Part shown: positions 42,822-52,834 of the stretch, one piece after another
Position numbering within the stretch: position 1 is the stretch's first letter
Layout of the letters: each line of letters starts with the position of its first letter
Source of the DNA: Lachnospiraceae bacterium
GTDB lineage: Bacteria > Bacillota > Clostridia > Lachnospirales > Lachnospiraceae
Assembly: GCA_024685315.1 (NCBI GenBank)
Contig: JAIKVW010000016.1
Coordinates: 62,001 to 126,000 of the forward strand
Reading direction: 5' to 3'
Length of the DNA stretch: 64,000 nt
Notes under the pieces: model-generated
What the model was told of the DNA's origin: nothing
Seen by the model: the letters and a program-made list of their open reading frames with translations, nothing else
Databases searched by the model: none
Position numbers and translations under genes: made by a program

Positions 42822-43709
42822 ATGGCAATTTTTAAAGGCGCGGGCGTTGCGATAGTCACACCCATGAATGCTGACTGCAGCGTAAATTATGACAAGCTCG
42901 CAGAACTTATTGATTATCAGATCGACAAGGGCACCGACTGCATCGTTATATGCGGGACTACAGGTGAATCCTCGACTCTTTCTGAGGAAGAGCATATTGA
43001 AGTAATAAAAGCGGCCGTCTCCTTCGTCAAGGGCCGGATCCCTGTTGTCGCCGGAACAGGATCCAACGCAACGGACACGGCGGTCTATCTTACAAAGGAA
43101 GCTGAGAAAGCCGGAGCTGACGGCGCGCTTCTGGTAACACCTTATTACAACAAGACCACGCAGAAGGGCCTCAAGGCGCACTACAGCGCGATCGCTGCGT
43201 CTACCGACCTTCCGCTCATCGTTTATAACGTTCCCAGCCGTACCGGCGTCAACGTTGAGGCTGCCACTATGGCGGATCTTTTCAAGAGCTGTGATAACAT
43301 CGTCGGCATCAAGGAAGCCAGCGGGAACATCACGCAGATCGCCGACCTCATGGATCTCACCAACGGGGAGCTTGAGCTTTACTCCGGAAATGACGACCAG
43401 GTCATCCCGCTGCTTTCACTTGGAGGGATCGGGGTCATTTCCGTGCTCTCGAATATCTGCCCTGCAGACGTGCATGAGCTTGTAACAAGTTATCTGGCAG
43501 GAGACCATGCGAGGGGTCTTGCGATCCAGCTCAGGGCCATGAAGCTCATCAAGGCTCTTTTCTGCGAAGTCAACCCTATACCGGTAAAGACCGCCATGAA
43601 CCTGCTCGGTTACGAGGTCGGCCCCTTAAGGCTTCCTCTTACCGATATGACGGAGCAGCACATTGAACTTCTTAAGGCAGAGATGAAGAATTACGGGGTC
43701 GTGAGATAA
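42822..43709 (+). CDS. dapA: 4-hydroxy-tetrahydrodipicolinate synthase
   Basis: The start ATG 42822 (MAIFKGAG) is preceded by AAGGAGG; a start at 42783 would lack a ribosome site. The 295-residue aldolase condenses pyruvate with aspartate semialdehyde, the first lysine/DAP-specific step. Signature residues: CGTTGESSTL, the Tyr of YNVPSRTG and the Schiff-base Lys of GIKEASGN. Its stop shares a base with the next ATG, which is a glycosyltransferase, so cell-wall precursor and glycolipid synthesis are co-expressed. Confidence 0.96.
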   Translation: MAIFKGAGVAIVTPMNADCSVNYDKLAELIDYQIDKGTDCIVICGTTGESSTLSEEEHIEVIKAAVSFVKGRIPVVAGTGSNATDTAVYLTKEAEKAGADGALLVTPYYNKTTQKGLKAHYSAIAASTDLPLIVYNVPSRTGVNVEAATMADLFKSCDNIVGIKEASGNITQIADLMDLTNGELELYSGNDDQVIPLLSLGGIGVISVLSNICPADVHELVTSYLAGDHARGLAIQLRAMKLIKALFCEVNPIPVKTAMNLLGYEVGPLRLPLTDMTEQHIELLKAEMKNYGVVR

Positions 43710-44638
43710 TGCTTTCTGTTATCGTTCCCTCGTATAACGAGGAAGAGGCCCTCGCACATTCCGCCGAGGTCATAAAGGATGTGCTCGATAAGGAAGGAAT
43801 TCCTTTTGAGCTTATCTTCGTTGATGACGGATCTTCAGACAAGACCTGGGATATTATTTGCGGAAAGCAGAAGGAAGATCCCCGGATCAAGGGACTGTCA
43901 TTCTCAAGGCATTTCGGCAAGGAAGCCGGGATCACCGCGGGACTTAAGGCTGCGGAAGGGGAGTGCTGCGCGGTCATGGACTGCGATCTGCAGCATCCCC
44001 CGGCAGTGCTCGTGGAAATGTACAGGCTCTGGGAGCAGGGCTATGAAGTTATTGAGGGCGTGAAGAGGACCCGCGGGAAAGAGAATCCGCTCTATGCTTT
44101 CGCGGCCAGGACCTTCTACAGCCTAATAAGCAAAGCTTCCGGATCCGATATGTCCAGGGCTTCGGACTTTAAGCTCCTCGACCGCAAGGCTGTTGACGCG
44201 GTGCTTGCCATCCCTGAAAAGAAAGCTTTCTTCAGAGCTCTGTCCGGCTGGGTCGGATTTAAGAGCACATCCGTTGAATTTGACGTAGCAGAGAGGGAAG
44301 GCGGCGGATCCAGATGGTCGACCTTCGGACTCGTTAAATACGCGGTTTCAAATATAGCTTCATTCTCATATGCCCCTGTTTTCGCGGTCGCTGCCGCAGG
44401 TATATTTATCGGGGCTGTTTCGTGTGTCTCCGCGATAAGTACTGCTGTGAAAAAGCTTTTCGGCAGGACGGTGAAGGACGGCGCAGGTCTTTTCGCCTGG
44501 ATAGGCTTTATCGGCGCTGCGATCCTGATCGGTATTGGGATCATCGGATTCTACATCGCGCAGATATATGATGAGGTCAGGGACCGCCCGAGATACATAA
44601 TCAGCGGGACCGCTGGGATTGAAGACGCAGATAAATGA
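43709..44638 (+). CDS. Membrane-bound family 2 glycosyltransferase, GtrB/DPM1-like
   Basis: The 309-residue protein has the GT-A part: LSVIVPSYNEEEAL, IFVDDGSSDKT, and a VMDCDLQHPP (D-x-D with QHP motif of GtrB/DPM1), followed by two C-terminal membrane helices (about 225-250 and 265-285). Such enzymes load a sugar on a polyprenyl phosphate at the inner membrane for later transfer outside. It lies between dapA and dapB with 1-base overlap to dapA; most dap operons lack it. Perhaps it glucosylates wall teichoic acid or another polymer; no GtrA-like flippase or polytopic transferase is beside it. Confidence 0.88.
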   Translation: MLSVIVPSYNEEEALAHSAEVIKDVLDKEGIPFELIFVDDGSSDKTWDIICGKQKEDPRIKGLSFSRHFGKEAGITAGLKAAEGECCAVMDCDLQHPPAVLVEMYRLWEQGYEVIEGVKRTRGKENPLYAFAARTFYSLISKASGSDMSRASDFKLLDRKAVDAVLAIPEKKAFFRALSGWVGFKSTSVEFDVAEREGGGSRWSTFGLVKYAVSNIASFSYAPVFAVAAAGIFIGAVSCVSAISTAVKKLFGRTVKDGAGLFAWIGFIGAAILIGIGIIGFYIAQIYDEVRDRPRYIISGTAGIEDADK

Positions 44639-44661
44639 TCACCATAGAAAGGTAATAAAAA

Positions 44662-45411
44662 ATGCTCAGGATAATTCTTCACGGATGCTGCGGGGCCATG
44701 GGAAAAGTGGTCACACGGGTCGCTGCAGACTCTGATGATATAATAATAGCAGCCGGTATTGACAGGCAGGGGACTGCTGAGTATCCGGTCTACAGATCAT
44801 GCTCTGAGTGCAGGGAGGAAGCCGACGTCATAGTTGACTTTTCGACTGCAGCAGCTGTTGATGAGCTTATCGAATACGCAGGAGAACGCGGGATCCCGCT
44901 TGTGCTCTGCACAACGGGGCTTTCCGAGGAGCAGCTCGGGAAGGTTAATGAACTTTCCCTGAAAAGCGCTGTGCTTCGCTCCGCCAATATGTCCCTCGGT
45001 ATCAATCTGCTCCTTAAGCTTGCCGCGCAGGCCGCACAGGTGCTTGCCGCAAACGGCTTCGATATTGAGATAACCGAGAAGCACCACCACAGGAAGCTTG
45101 ACGCGCCCTCCGGGACCGCCATTGCGATAGCAGATGAGATCAATAGCGCCCTCGGCGGTGAATATTATTACAAATACGACCGCTCGCAGCAGCACGCAGC
45201 GAGAGACCCCAGGGAGATCGGGATTCAGTCTCTTCGCGGCGGAAACATAGTAGGCGAACATGACGTATACTTCTGCGGGCAGGACGAGATAATTGAGATA
45301 AAACACACTGCATATTCCCGCGAGATATTTGCGAACGGCGCGATCGCCGCTGCAAGATTCCTCGCAGGAAAGGGACCCGGACTTTACAGCATGGCTGATG
45401 TTATAGGATAA
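44662..45411 (+). CDS. dapB: 4-hydroxy-tetrahydrodipicolinate reductase
   Basis: The 249-residue enzyme reduces HTPA to tetrahydrodipicolinate with NAD(P)H. The N-terminal dinucleotide motif (HGCCGAMGKVV, residues 8-17) and the substrate motif EKHHHRKLDAPSGTA (about residues 134-148) are both intact. It is 23 bases behind the GtrB-like gene. Together with dapA it supplies DAP for peptidoglycan and lysine. Confidence 0.96.
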   Translation: MLRIILHGCCGAMGKVVTRVAADSDDIIIAAGIDRQGTAEYPVYRSCSECREEADVIVDFSTAAAVDELIEYAGERGIPLVLCTTGLSEEQLGKVNELSLKSAVLRSANMSLGINLLLKLAAQAAQVLAANGFDIEITEKHHHRKLDAPSGTAIAIADEINSALGGEYYYKYDRSQQHAARDPREIGIQSLRGGNIVGEHDVYFCGQDEIIEIKHTAYSREIFANGAIAAARFLAGKGPGLYSMADVIG

Positions 45412-45430
45412 AATTTTTTCAAGGAGAAAG

Positions 45431-47413
45431 ATGAAAATGGACAGTGCAAATGGTACAAACATTCGCTATCTTACACTGCTGTCAGAAAAGTATCCAACGA
45501 TAGCGGCTGCATCTACCGAGATTATCAACCTTAAAGCTATCCTGAACCTTCCCAAGGGGACGGAGCATGTCCTGTCGGATATTCACGGGGAGGCGGAGCA
45601 GTTCCTGCATATCCTGAAGAACGGCTCCGGAGCTGTAAGAGGCAAGATCGATGACGCATTCGGCAACAGTATCAGCATCAGGGAAAGACGGCAGCTGGCC
45701 ACGATCATTTATTATCCTGAAGAGAAACTCAACCTTATCGAAGAGTCGGGAGAGGACATGGACGCGTTCTACCGCACCCTTTTCAACCGGCTTCTCGCTG
45801 TCTGCAGGAAAGCTCAGACTAAATATACCAGGTCCAAAGTCCGTAAGGCCATGCCTGACGATTACAGATATATTCTTGAGGAACTTATCTATGAGCAGGC
45901 TGACGTTGCTAATAAGGAAGCCTACTACAACGAGATCGTAAATACCATTATCAGGCTCGGGCGGGCGAAGGATTTTACCGTAGCGCTCTGCGAGCTTATA
46001 CAGAGGCTGGTCATCGACCATCTTCATATAGTCGGTGACATCTATGACCGTGGTCCGGGGCCCGTGACCATCATGGACAGGCTGATGAGCTACCATTCGG
46101 TGGACATTCAGTGGGGGAACCACGATGCTCTCTGGATGGGGGCTGCAGCCGGAAACCCCTGCAGCATCGCGAATGTTGTCAGGATAAGCACCAGATACAG
46201 CAATCTCGATGTCCTCGAGGATGAGTACGGTATCAACCTCATGCCGCTCGCGAACTTTGCCGCAAGCGCCTATGCTGACGATCCCTGCTCGGAGTTCAAT
46301 ATCAAGCATGTAGAACGTGAAGAAGTGACTGTCAGCCAGGTCGAGGAGCGTCTTGAGGAAAAGATGCACAAAGCCATTTCCATCATCCAGTTCAAGGTGG
46401 AAGGACAGGCAGTCCTGCGCCACCCCGAATTCAATATGGACAACAGGCTCCTGCTAGACAAGATCGATTACGAGAAGGGAACTATCAATATTGACGGGAA
46501 GGTCTATGAGCTTACCGACAAGAATTTCCCTACAATTGATCCGAAGGATCCCTATAAACTCACCGAAGAAGAGAAATATGTTGTCGACCATCTTATTAAG
46601 GGCTTCAAGAACTGCGAGAAGCTGCAGCAGCACATTGGCTTCCTTTTCAAGAACGGCAGCATTTACCTTTGTTACAATAACAACCTCTATTACCATGGCT
46701 GCATACCGCTTAACGCAGACGGCACTTTCAGGGATGTGGTCCTGAACGGTAAGACCATGCACGGTAAAGCCCTCTATGATTTCCTTGAGGAAATGGCGAG
46801 GAAGGGTTATTACCGTACAGAGGGCTCATTTGAGAAGCAGTACGGGCTCGACATACTCTGGTATATCTGGAGTAGTCCGGATTCACCGCTTTTCGGCAAG
46901 GACAAGATGACGACCTTCGAGCGTTACTTTATCGCCGAAGAGGAGACGCATGTTGAGGTGAAAGATCCTTATTACAAGCTTATTGATAAGGAGGAGACCT
47001 GCGACATGATCCTCCGCGAATTCAACCTCGATCCGAAGCATTCGCACATTGTTAACGGGCATATGCCGGTCAAGGTAAAGAAGGGCGAGAACCCTATAAA
47101 GGGCAATGGAAAGCTGTTCATCATCGACGGAGGATTCTCCAAAGCATACCAGAAGACAACGGGAATAGCGGGATACACCCTTATCTACAATTCCTACGGT
47201 CTTAAGCTCGTAACGCATAAGCCTTTCAGGAGCCTTGAGGCAGCCATAAAGGAAGAGACGGATATTCATTCAGACATTAACGTGGTGCAGCTTGCGCACG
47301 AAAGGAAGCTGGTCGCTAATACCGACCAGGGCATGAAGATCAAGCAGCAGATAGAAGATCTAGAAGCACTGCTTGAGGCATACAGGAACGGCGAGATCAG
47401 AGAGAAGATCTGA
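45431..47413 (+). CDS. fbp: Class III fructose-1,6-bisphosphatase
   Basis: The 660-residue protein is the long Firmicutes-type FBPase, a metallophosphatase. Metal-site motifs are SDIHGEAEQF, GDIYDRGPGP and WGNHDALWMG, in calcineurin order, then NGHMPVK and FIIDGGFSKA. It removes the 1-phosphate of fructose-1,6-bisphosphate in gluconeogenesis. Family members from Bacillus and Clostridium are active without class I or II forms. It follows dapB by 19 bases behind an AAGGAG site. Confidence 0.96.
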   Translation: MKMDSANGTNIRYLTLLSEKYPTIAAASTEIINLKAILNLPKGTEHVLSDIHGEAEQFLHILKNGSGAVRGKIDDAFGNSISIRERRQLATIIYYPEEKLNLIEESGEDMDAFYRTLFNRLLAVCRKAQTKYTRSKVRKAMPDDYRYILEELIYEQADVANKEAYYNEIVNTIIRLGRAKDFTVALCELIQRLVIDHLHIVGDIYDRGPGPVTIMDRLMSYHSVDIQWGNHDALWMGAAAGNPCSIANVVRISTRYSNLDVLEDEYGINLMPLANFAASAYADDPCSEFNIKHVEREEVTVSQVEERLEEKMHKAISIIQFKVEGQAVLRHPEFNMDNRLLLDKIDYEKGTINIDGKVYELTDKNFPTIDPKDPYKLTEEEKYVVDHLIKGFKNCEKLQQHIGFLFKNGSIYLCYNNNLYYHGCIPLNADGTFRDVVLNGKTMHGKALYDFLEEMARKGYYRTEGSFEKQYGLDILWYIWSSPDSPLFGKDKMTTFERYFIAEEETHVEVKDPYYKLIDKEETCDMILREFNLDPKHSHIVNGHMPVKVKKGENPIKGNGKLFIIDGGFSKAYQKTTGIAGYTLIYNSYGLKLVTHKPFRSLEAAIKEETDIHSDINVVQLAHERKLVANTDQGMKIKQQIEDLEALLEAYRNGEIREKI

Positions 47414-47448
47414 GAAAGGCTTTAATTAGACCCGGAGGCATATCATAA

Positions 47449-49362
47449 ATGTATGACGGTTTTCTGAAGGTCGCTTCCGCCACTCCGGATATAGTGGTCG
47501 GAGACCCTTTATATAATGCGGATTCAGTTATAAAGGAAATGGACATGGCCTGCGAAGCGGGCTGTGGTGTTGTCGTGTTTCCGGAGCTGTGCCTTACCGG
47601 ATATACCTGCTCTGACCTTTTTCTGCAGGAAGCTCTGCTTGATCAGGCGGAGGAAGGGCTGTTTGCGGTCGCGGAGCATTCGCGCGGGCAGAATATGCTC
47701 ACTGTTGCAGGGCTCCCGATCCTGAAGGACGGGCTGCTGTACAATGCCGCAGCTGTAATATTTGAAGGGGAGATACTTGGGTTCGTCACGAAATCCAATA
47801 TTCCTAACTATGCTGAATTCTATGAGGCAAGGCATTTTCATAAAGGCCCTGCGCTTTCGGCTGTGACCGTTCGCGGAAAGGAATACCCTTTCGGAAGGAA
47901 CATCCTTTTCCAGTGCAGGGAGATGCCGGAATTTGTCCTTGGAATCGAAATCTGCGAAGATCTCTGGGTAGCAGGCCCTCCTTCAGTAAGCCATGCGCTT
48001 GCAGGGGCTACGGTCATCGCAAATCTCTCCGCCAGCAACGAGTCTGCCGGAAAGAGCATCTACCGTCATGATCTTGTAAAGGGCCAGTCTGGAAGGCTGA
48101 TGTGCTGTTATATCTATTCGGATGCCGGCGAAGGGGAATCCACTACTGACCTGGTATTCTCCGGGGATAATATGATCTGCGAGAACGGTTCTGTGCTTGC
48201 CTGCGCCGACAGGTTTAAGAACAGCATCATAATGGCCGGGACCGACCTTAAAAAACTGCTTGCAGAGCGCCGCAGGATCAGTATCTGGGAGAGCGCTGCA
48301 GAGGAGGATCACCTCAGGGTCATGTTCAGCATGAAGCTGCATGAAACAGACCTCGACAGGAAATTTGATCCCTGCCCCTTCGTGCCCGACGATCCTTCGG
48401 ATAAAGCCGGAAGATGTGAAGAGATACTGATGATGCAGAAGATGGGCCTTAAGAAGAGGCTCGTCCATACCGGGTGCAGGAATGCGGTCATCGGGGTCTC
48501 AGGGGGGCTTGATTCCACCCTTGCCCTGCTTGTTACTGCAGGCGCGTTTGATCTTGCAGGTATTCCGCGCTCCGGCATTACCGCAGTTACCATGCCTTGT
48601 TTCGGGACCACCGGAAGGACTCACGGAAACGCGGTGCTACTCGCTGAAAGCCTTGGGACCGAGCTCAAGGAAGTCGATATAAGAGAATCCGTAATGCTTC
48701 ATTTCAGAGACATTGGCCAGGATCCCTCCGTTACAGACGTTACCTATGAAAATTCACAGGCGAGGGAGAGAACGCAGGTCCTCATGGATATTGCGAATAA
48801 GACCGGCGGTCTTGTGGTGGGTACCGGGGACCTCTCGGAGCTTGCGCTCGGATGGGCTACCTACAACGGTGACCATATGTCGATGTACGGAGTTAACGCA
48901 TCCGTTCCCAAGACACTTGTGCGCCATCTGGTCAGATATATTGCGGATACATCGGAGGATGCTTCAATAAAGGCAACGCTCCTTGATATTCTTGATACAC
49001 CGGTGAGCCCTGAGCTCATACCTCCCGTAGACGGAGATATTTCACAGAAAACCGAGGACATCGTGGGACCTTATGAGCTTCACGATTTCTTTCTGTACCA
49101 TATGCTCAGGACCGCAGCACATCCGAAAAAGATTTTCAGGATGGCGAAAAACGCATTCGGCGGAATATATTCCGATGAAATCATACTTAAATGGATGAAG
49201 ATCTTTTACAGGAGATTTTTCTCTCAGCAGTTCAAACGCTCGTGCGTGCCTGACGGGCCTAAGGTAGGTTCCGTCGCGCTTTCACCGAGAGGGGATCTCA
49301 GGATGCCGAGCGATGCAAGCAGCGCAGTGTGGCTCAGAGAACTAGAGGAGATCTGTCTTTAG
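47449..49362 (+). CDS. nadE: Glutamine-dependent NAD+ synthetase
   Basis: The 637-residue enzyme couples an N-terminal nitrilase-type glutaminase (Glu in VVFPELCLTGY, Lys in KSNIPNYAEFY, Cys in GIEICEDLW) to a C-terminal ATP-pyrophosphatase with the SGGLDS loop (VIGVSGGLDST). It amidates nicotinate adenine dinucleotide to NAD+, using ammonia channelled from glutamine. It follows fbp by 35 bases with CGGAGG. Confidence 0.96.
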   Translation: MYDGFLKVASATPDIVVGDPLYNADSVIKEMDMACEAGCGVVVFPELCLTGYTCSDLFLQEALLDQAEEGLFAVAEHSRGQNMLTVAGLPILKDGLLYNAAAVIFEGEILGFVTKSNIPNYAEFYEARHFHKGPALSAVTVRGKEYPFGRNILFQCREMPEFVLGIEICEDLWVAGPPSVSHALAGATVIANLSASNESAGKSIYRHDLVKGQSGRLMCCYIYSDAGEGESTTDLVFSGDNMICENGSVLACADRFKNSIIMAGTDLKKLLAERRRISIWESAAEEDHLRVMFSMKLHETDLDRKFDPCPFVPDDPSDKAGRCEEILMMQKMGLKKRLVHTGCRNAVIGVSGGLDSTLALLVTAGAFDLAGIPRSGITAVTMPCFGTTGRTHGNAVLLAESLGTELKEVDIRESVMLHFRDIGQDPSVTDVTYENSQARERTQVLMDIANKTGGLVVGTGDLSELALGWATYNGDHMSMYGVNASVPKTLVRHLVRYIADTSEDASIKATLLDILDTPVSPELIPPVDGDISQKTEDIVGPYELHDFFLYHMLRTAAHPKKIFRMAKNAFGGIYSDEIILKWMKIFYRRFFSQQFKRSCVPDGPKVGSVALSPRGDLRMPSDASSAVWLRELEEICL

Positions 49363-49384
49363 AGCTTAAAAGAAGGGTTGTTAT

Positions 49385-52300
49385 ATGTCATTACAGCTTA
49401 TACTTGGCTCAAGCGGCAGCGGCAAGTCAAGTGAACTTATAAGGATGGCTTTAGAAAGGAGCGCCGCGGAGCCAGACCGTGACGCTTTAATTATCGTGCC
49501 GGAGCAGTACACCATGCAGACCCAGAAGCGTGTTGTATCTATGCATCCGGCACATGCTGTTATAAATATAGATATCTTAAGTTTTAATCGTCTGGCATAC
49601 AGGGTCTTCGATGAAGTGGGGGAGGACCCTTCGGAACTTCTCGGCGACGTCGGAAAAGAGATGATAGTACGGCGCCTGCTTATTGAGCACAGAGATGAGC
49701 TTACGGTGTTCAAAGGCAACAGTGTGAGCCAGGGCTTCGCCGCGCAGACTGTTTCGGTCATATCCGAGCTGATGCAGTACGGTATTTCTCCTGAAAAGCT
49801 GATGTCTGAGAGCGGAAGGCCCTCGCTTGACGCCCGCCTGGCCGGGAAGATCCGTGATATCGCCTGCATATATAAGGCTTTCACGGAATATATCAGCGAG
49901 AGGTATCTCACAGCTGAAGAGATCCCCGACAGGCTCCTTAAAGTTGCGGACAGTTCAAATCTGCTTAAGGGCGCCTCAGTTTTCATGGACAATTTTACAG
50001 GCTTCACCCCGGTACAGTACCGTCTGATCGCGAAGATGCTTCAGATGGGCTGCAGGATAGTTATGACGCTTCCTGCCGACATCTCCCGGGATCCTTATGA
50101 ACTTAAGGATAAGACCGAGCTTTTTTACATCACCAAGGAGACGATATCAAAGCTAGAGAAGATCTGCTCGGAGCAAGGAGTTGAGCGGATCAAAGATATT
50201 CTGCTTTCTGATAATGCTCGGCTTTGCGTCTCCGGAATCGATTCCATGGGCGACCTGGCTGCCCTTGAGAGGAATATTTTCAGAGACTGGATCAGGGTAT
50301 ACCATGAGGTCCCTGAACATATTTCCCTCGCAGCACTGCCGGATCCGGATTCGGAAATGCGTTTCATCGCTATGAAGATCCGCGAATATATTAAGAGCGG
50401 CATGTACAGGTATAATGACATAGCCGTGGTGACTTCCGATATGGAAGGCTGCCGCCAAAGCGCGGAGTACTGGTTCGCAAAATACGATATTCCTGTATTC
50501 TTCGACGAAGTCAGGAAGATCAGCGGCAACATGCTTTCAATGTACATTTCCCAGCTTCTCAGGATGCTTACCGGGAAATTCAGCATACCGGCAGTATGTT
50601 CCTTCCTTAAATCGGGGCTTTCCGGTTTCTCAAAAGAGGAATCAGACCTCCTTGAAAACTATATTCTGGCTTTCGGCGTAAGGAATTATTCCAGATGGAA
50701 AAAGGTCTGGACCTACGGAGCTTCGGAGAAAAGGCGTGGCGACTATGGAGATGCCTGGGACATGAAAAGGCTTAACTCCCTTAGAGAAAAGTTCATTTCC
50801 GTTACAGAGGGGATCTACAAGGCTTCCGCTAAAAAGAAGGTCTCGGTCGGGGATATGACCCAGGAGATCATCCTTCTCATGGAGAATACCGGGATCGAGG
50901 AACTGCTAAATGAGAAGAGCAGCTATTATGTATCCCAGGGGGATGCTGCGAAAGCACTGGAGTATGAGAGTATTTACGGCGCCCTGACAGATTTCCTCAA
51001 TAAGACCGTGGAAGTCCTCGGCGACGAGAAAATGCCGCTCCTTGAATATGCCGGAATAATAAGTTCAGGACTTGAGAATGCGGGAATAGGGATCGTTCCT
51101 CCCGGAATAGACCAGGTAACCATCGGTAACCTCAGAAGGACCAGGCTTGACAGCATTAAGTTGCTTTTCTTTGCGGGGATGACGGAAGACGCTGTGCCGG
51201 CAAAGCCTGCCGGGAAAGGCCTTATTACGGACAGGGAGAGGGAGCTGCTGCGCGAGGATGATCTCTTCCTCGCGCCGACCGATAAGGAGAACCTTTTTAC
51301 GGAGAGATTCTACCTTTACTCAGTTCTGACGAAGCCCTCCGAAAAGCTGGTGATCACATGGCCGGTCTCAAAAGAAAATGACGAGGTGCAGCCGTCTTCG
51401 GTCATAAAGAACATAAAGGCAATATTCCCTGAGCTCAGGGAAATAAAAAATGACAGGATCAGGGAGGAGTCGTCTCTTAGCAAGGTGACCGCCAGATCCA
51501 TGCTTACAGAGGGTTTCTTTGACCTCAGAGAGGGCAGGGAACCTGAGAGCGGTTTCTATCCGGTCTACAGATGGATGAGGAGATCCCGCGAGAATTCCGC
51601 CTATACGCAGAGGCTCGCATCCTCGGCCCTTTACGGTCATACAGAAGAGAGACTGTCAGGAGGGACCGCAGCAGCACTATATCCGGACGGGATCAGAGGC
51701 GGCGTTACCATGCTTGAAAGGTACGCAAGATGTCCTTTTGCGCATTTCCTTACATACGGGCTCAGCATCGATGAGAGAAAGGTCTACCGCATAGATTATC
51801 CGGATTTCGGAAATATCCTGCATCAGTCTCTTGAGGAATTCTCAAAGAGGCTTATTGCGCGCGGATACAGCTGGAAGACCGTATCGGATTCCGACCGGAT
51901 AAAATTATCCGATGAGAGCGTTGATACCGTTGCCTCTAAATACAGGCACAGCCTCCTTACGGATAATTACCGTTATGCCTACCTGACCGAAAAGATCAGG
52001 AGGATGATGAGGCGCACTACCGGGATCATTACCGCGCAGGTTCGGAAGGGAGAGTTCTTACCCTCGGATTATGAATCCCGCATAGAGCTTGATCTAAGCA
52101 AGGCTTCAATCAGAGGACGGCTCGACAGACTGGATAAATGCGTTACCGACGACAGCATTTATGTGAGGGTAATTGACTATAAGACCCGGGATACGGATAT
52201 CGATTACTCAGGGCTGTATTACGGGACCCAGCTGCAGCTCTTCATCTACATGGGCGCCGCGATTGATAATGAAAAGAAAAACGAAGCTTTATCCGGCAGT

Positions 52301-52834
52301 ACCAGGTATGTAAGGCCGGCAGGAGCATTCTACTATTACATCAATGACCCGCTTATTTCCAATGACGACCATGATCTGGTCCTGAGTACGGAGGGGGCAC
52401 AGAGCGGCGAGATCTCTTCGGCGCTTGCGCTAAAGGGACTTGCGGTGGACGATGACCTCACCATAAGCCTCATGGATGCGGATCTTGAAAGTGAGCCAAA
52501 GATACTTCCTCTTTCCCGCAAGCGTGACGGCTCACTGACTGCGAGGTCCAAGGCGGTGAGTGAGGAAGATTTTGTGATGCTTAAAGACTATGCCTATCTA
52601 AAGGCAGAGGAGTTTACAGATAAGATCATGAAGGGCGAGATAAACGCGAGGCCGGCGCTTCTTAAAGGCGTATCCTCGTGCTCTTACTGCGCCCTCAGGT
52701 CTGTGTGCGGATTTGATCCCGGAATACCCGGTTTCAGGTACAGGAGCCTTAGATCACTTAACAGAGAGAGCTGTATCCAGCTGATCCATGACGAGATGAA
52801 CGAAGGCAGCACGGGAGGGACCGAGAATGTCTGA
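49385..52834 (+). CDS. addB: AddB subunit of the AddAB helicase-nuclease
   Basis: The 1149-residue protein has a degenerate N-terminal helicase with Walker A GSSGSGKS (8-15), and a C-terminal RecB-type nuclease with the VIDYKTRD motif. A 4Fe-4S set is visible: an early Cys in ARCPFAHF and three clustered in SCSYCALRSVCGF at the end. AddAB degrades linear dsDNA ends, reads Chi and loads RecA. It overlaps addA by 8 bases. Its start ATG has an AAGGG upstream. Confidence 0.96.
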   Translation: MSLQLILGSSGSGKSSELIRMALERSAAEPDRDALIIVPEQYTMQTQKRVVSMHPAHAVINIDILSFNRLAYRVFDEVGEDPSELLGDVGKEMIVRRLLIEHRDELTVFKGNSVSQGFAAQTVSVISELMQYGISPEKLMSESGRPSLDARLAGKIRDIACIYKAFTEYISERYLTAEEIPDRLLKVADSSNLLKGASVFMDNFTGFTPVQYRLIAKMLQMGCRIVMTLPADISRDPYELKDKTELFYITKETISKLEKICSEQGVERIKDILLSDNARLCVSGIDSMGDLAALERNIFRDWIRVYHEVPEHISLAALPDPDSEMRFIAMKIREYIKSGMYRYNDIAVVTSDMEGCRQSAEYWFAKYDIPVFFDEVRKISGNMLSMYISQLLRMLTGKFSIPAVCSFLKSGLSGFSKEESDLLENYILAFGVRNYSRWKKVWTYGASEKRRGDYGDAWDMKRLNSLREKFISVTEGIYKASAKKKVSVGDMTQEIILLMENTGIEELLNEKSSYYVSQGDAAKALEYESIYGALTDFLNKTVEVLGDEKMPLLEYAGIISSGLENAGIGIVPPGIDQVTIGNLRRTRLDSIKLLFFAGMTEDAVPAKPAGKGLITDRERELLREDDLFLAPTDKENLFTERFYLYSVLTKPSEKLVITWPVSKENDEVQPSSVIKNIKAIFPELREIKNDRIREESSLSKVTARSMLTEGFFDLREGREPESGFYPVYRWMRRSRENSAYTQRLASSALYGHTEERLSGGTAAALYPDGIRGGVTMLERYARCPFAHFLTYGLSIDERKVYRIDYPDFGNILHQSLEEFSKRLIARGYSWKTVSDSDRIKLSDESVDTVASKYRHSLLTDNYRYAYLTEKIRRMMRRTTGIITAQVRKGEFLPSDYESRIELDLSKASIRGRLDRLDKCVTDDSIYVRVIDYKTRDTDIDYSGLYYGTQLQLFIYMGAAIDNEKKNEALSGSTRYVRPAGAFYYYINDPLISNDDHDLVLSTEGAQSGEISSALALKGLAVDDDLTISLMDADLESEPKILPLSRKRDGSLTARSKAVSEEDFVMLKDYAYLKAEEFTDKIMKGEINARPALLKGVSSCSYCALRSVCGFDPGIPGFRYRSLRSLNRESCIQLIHDEMNEGSTGGTENV

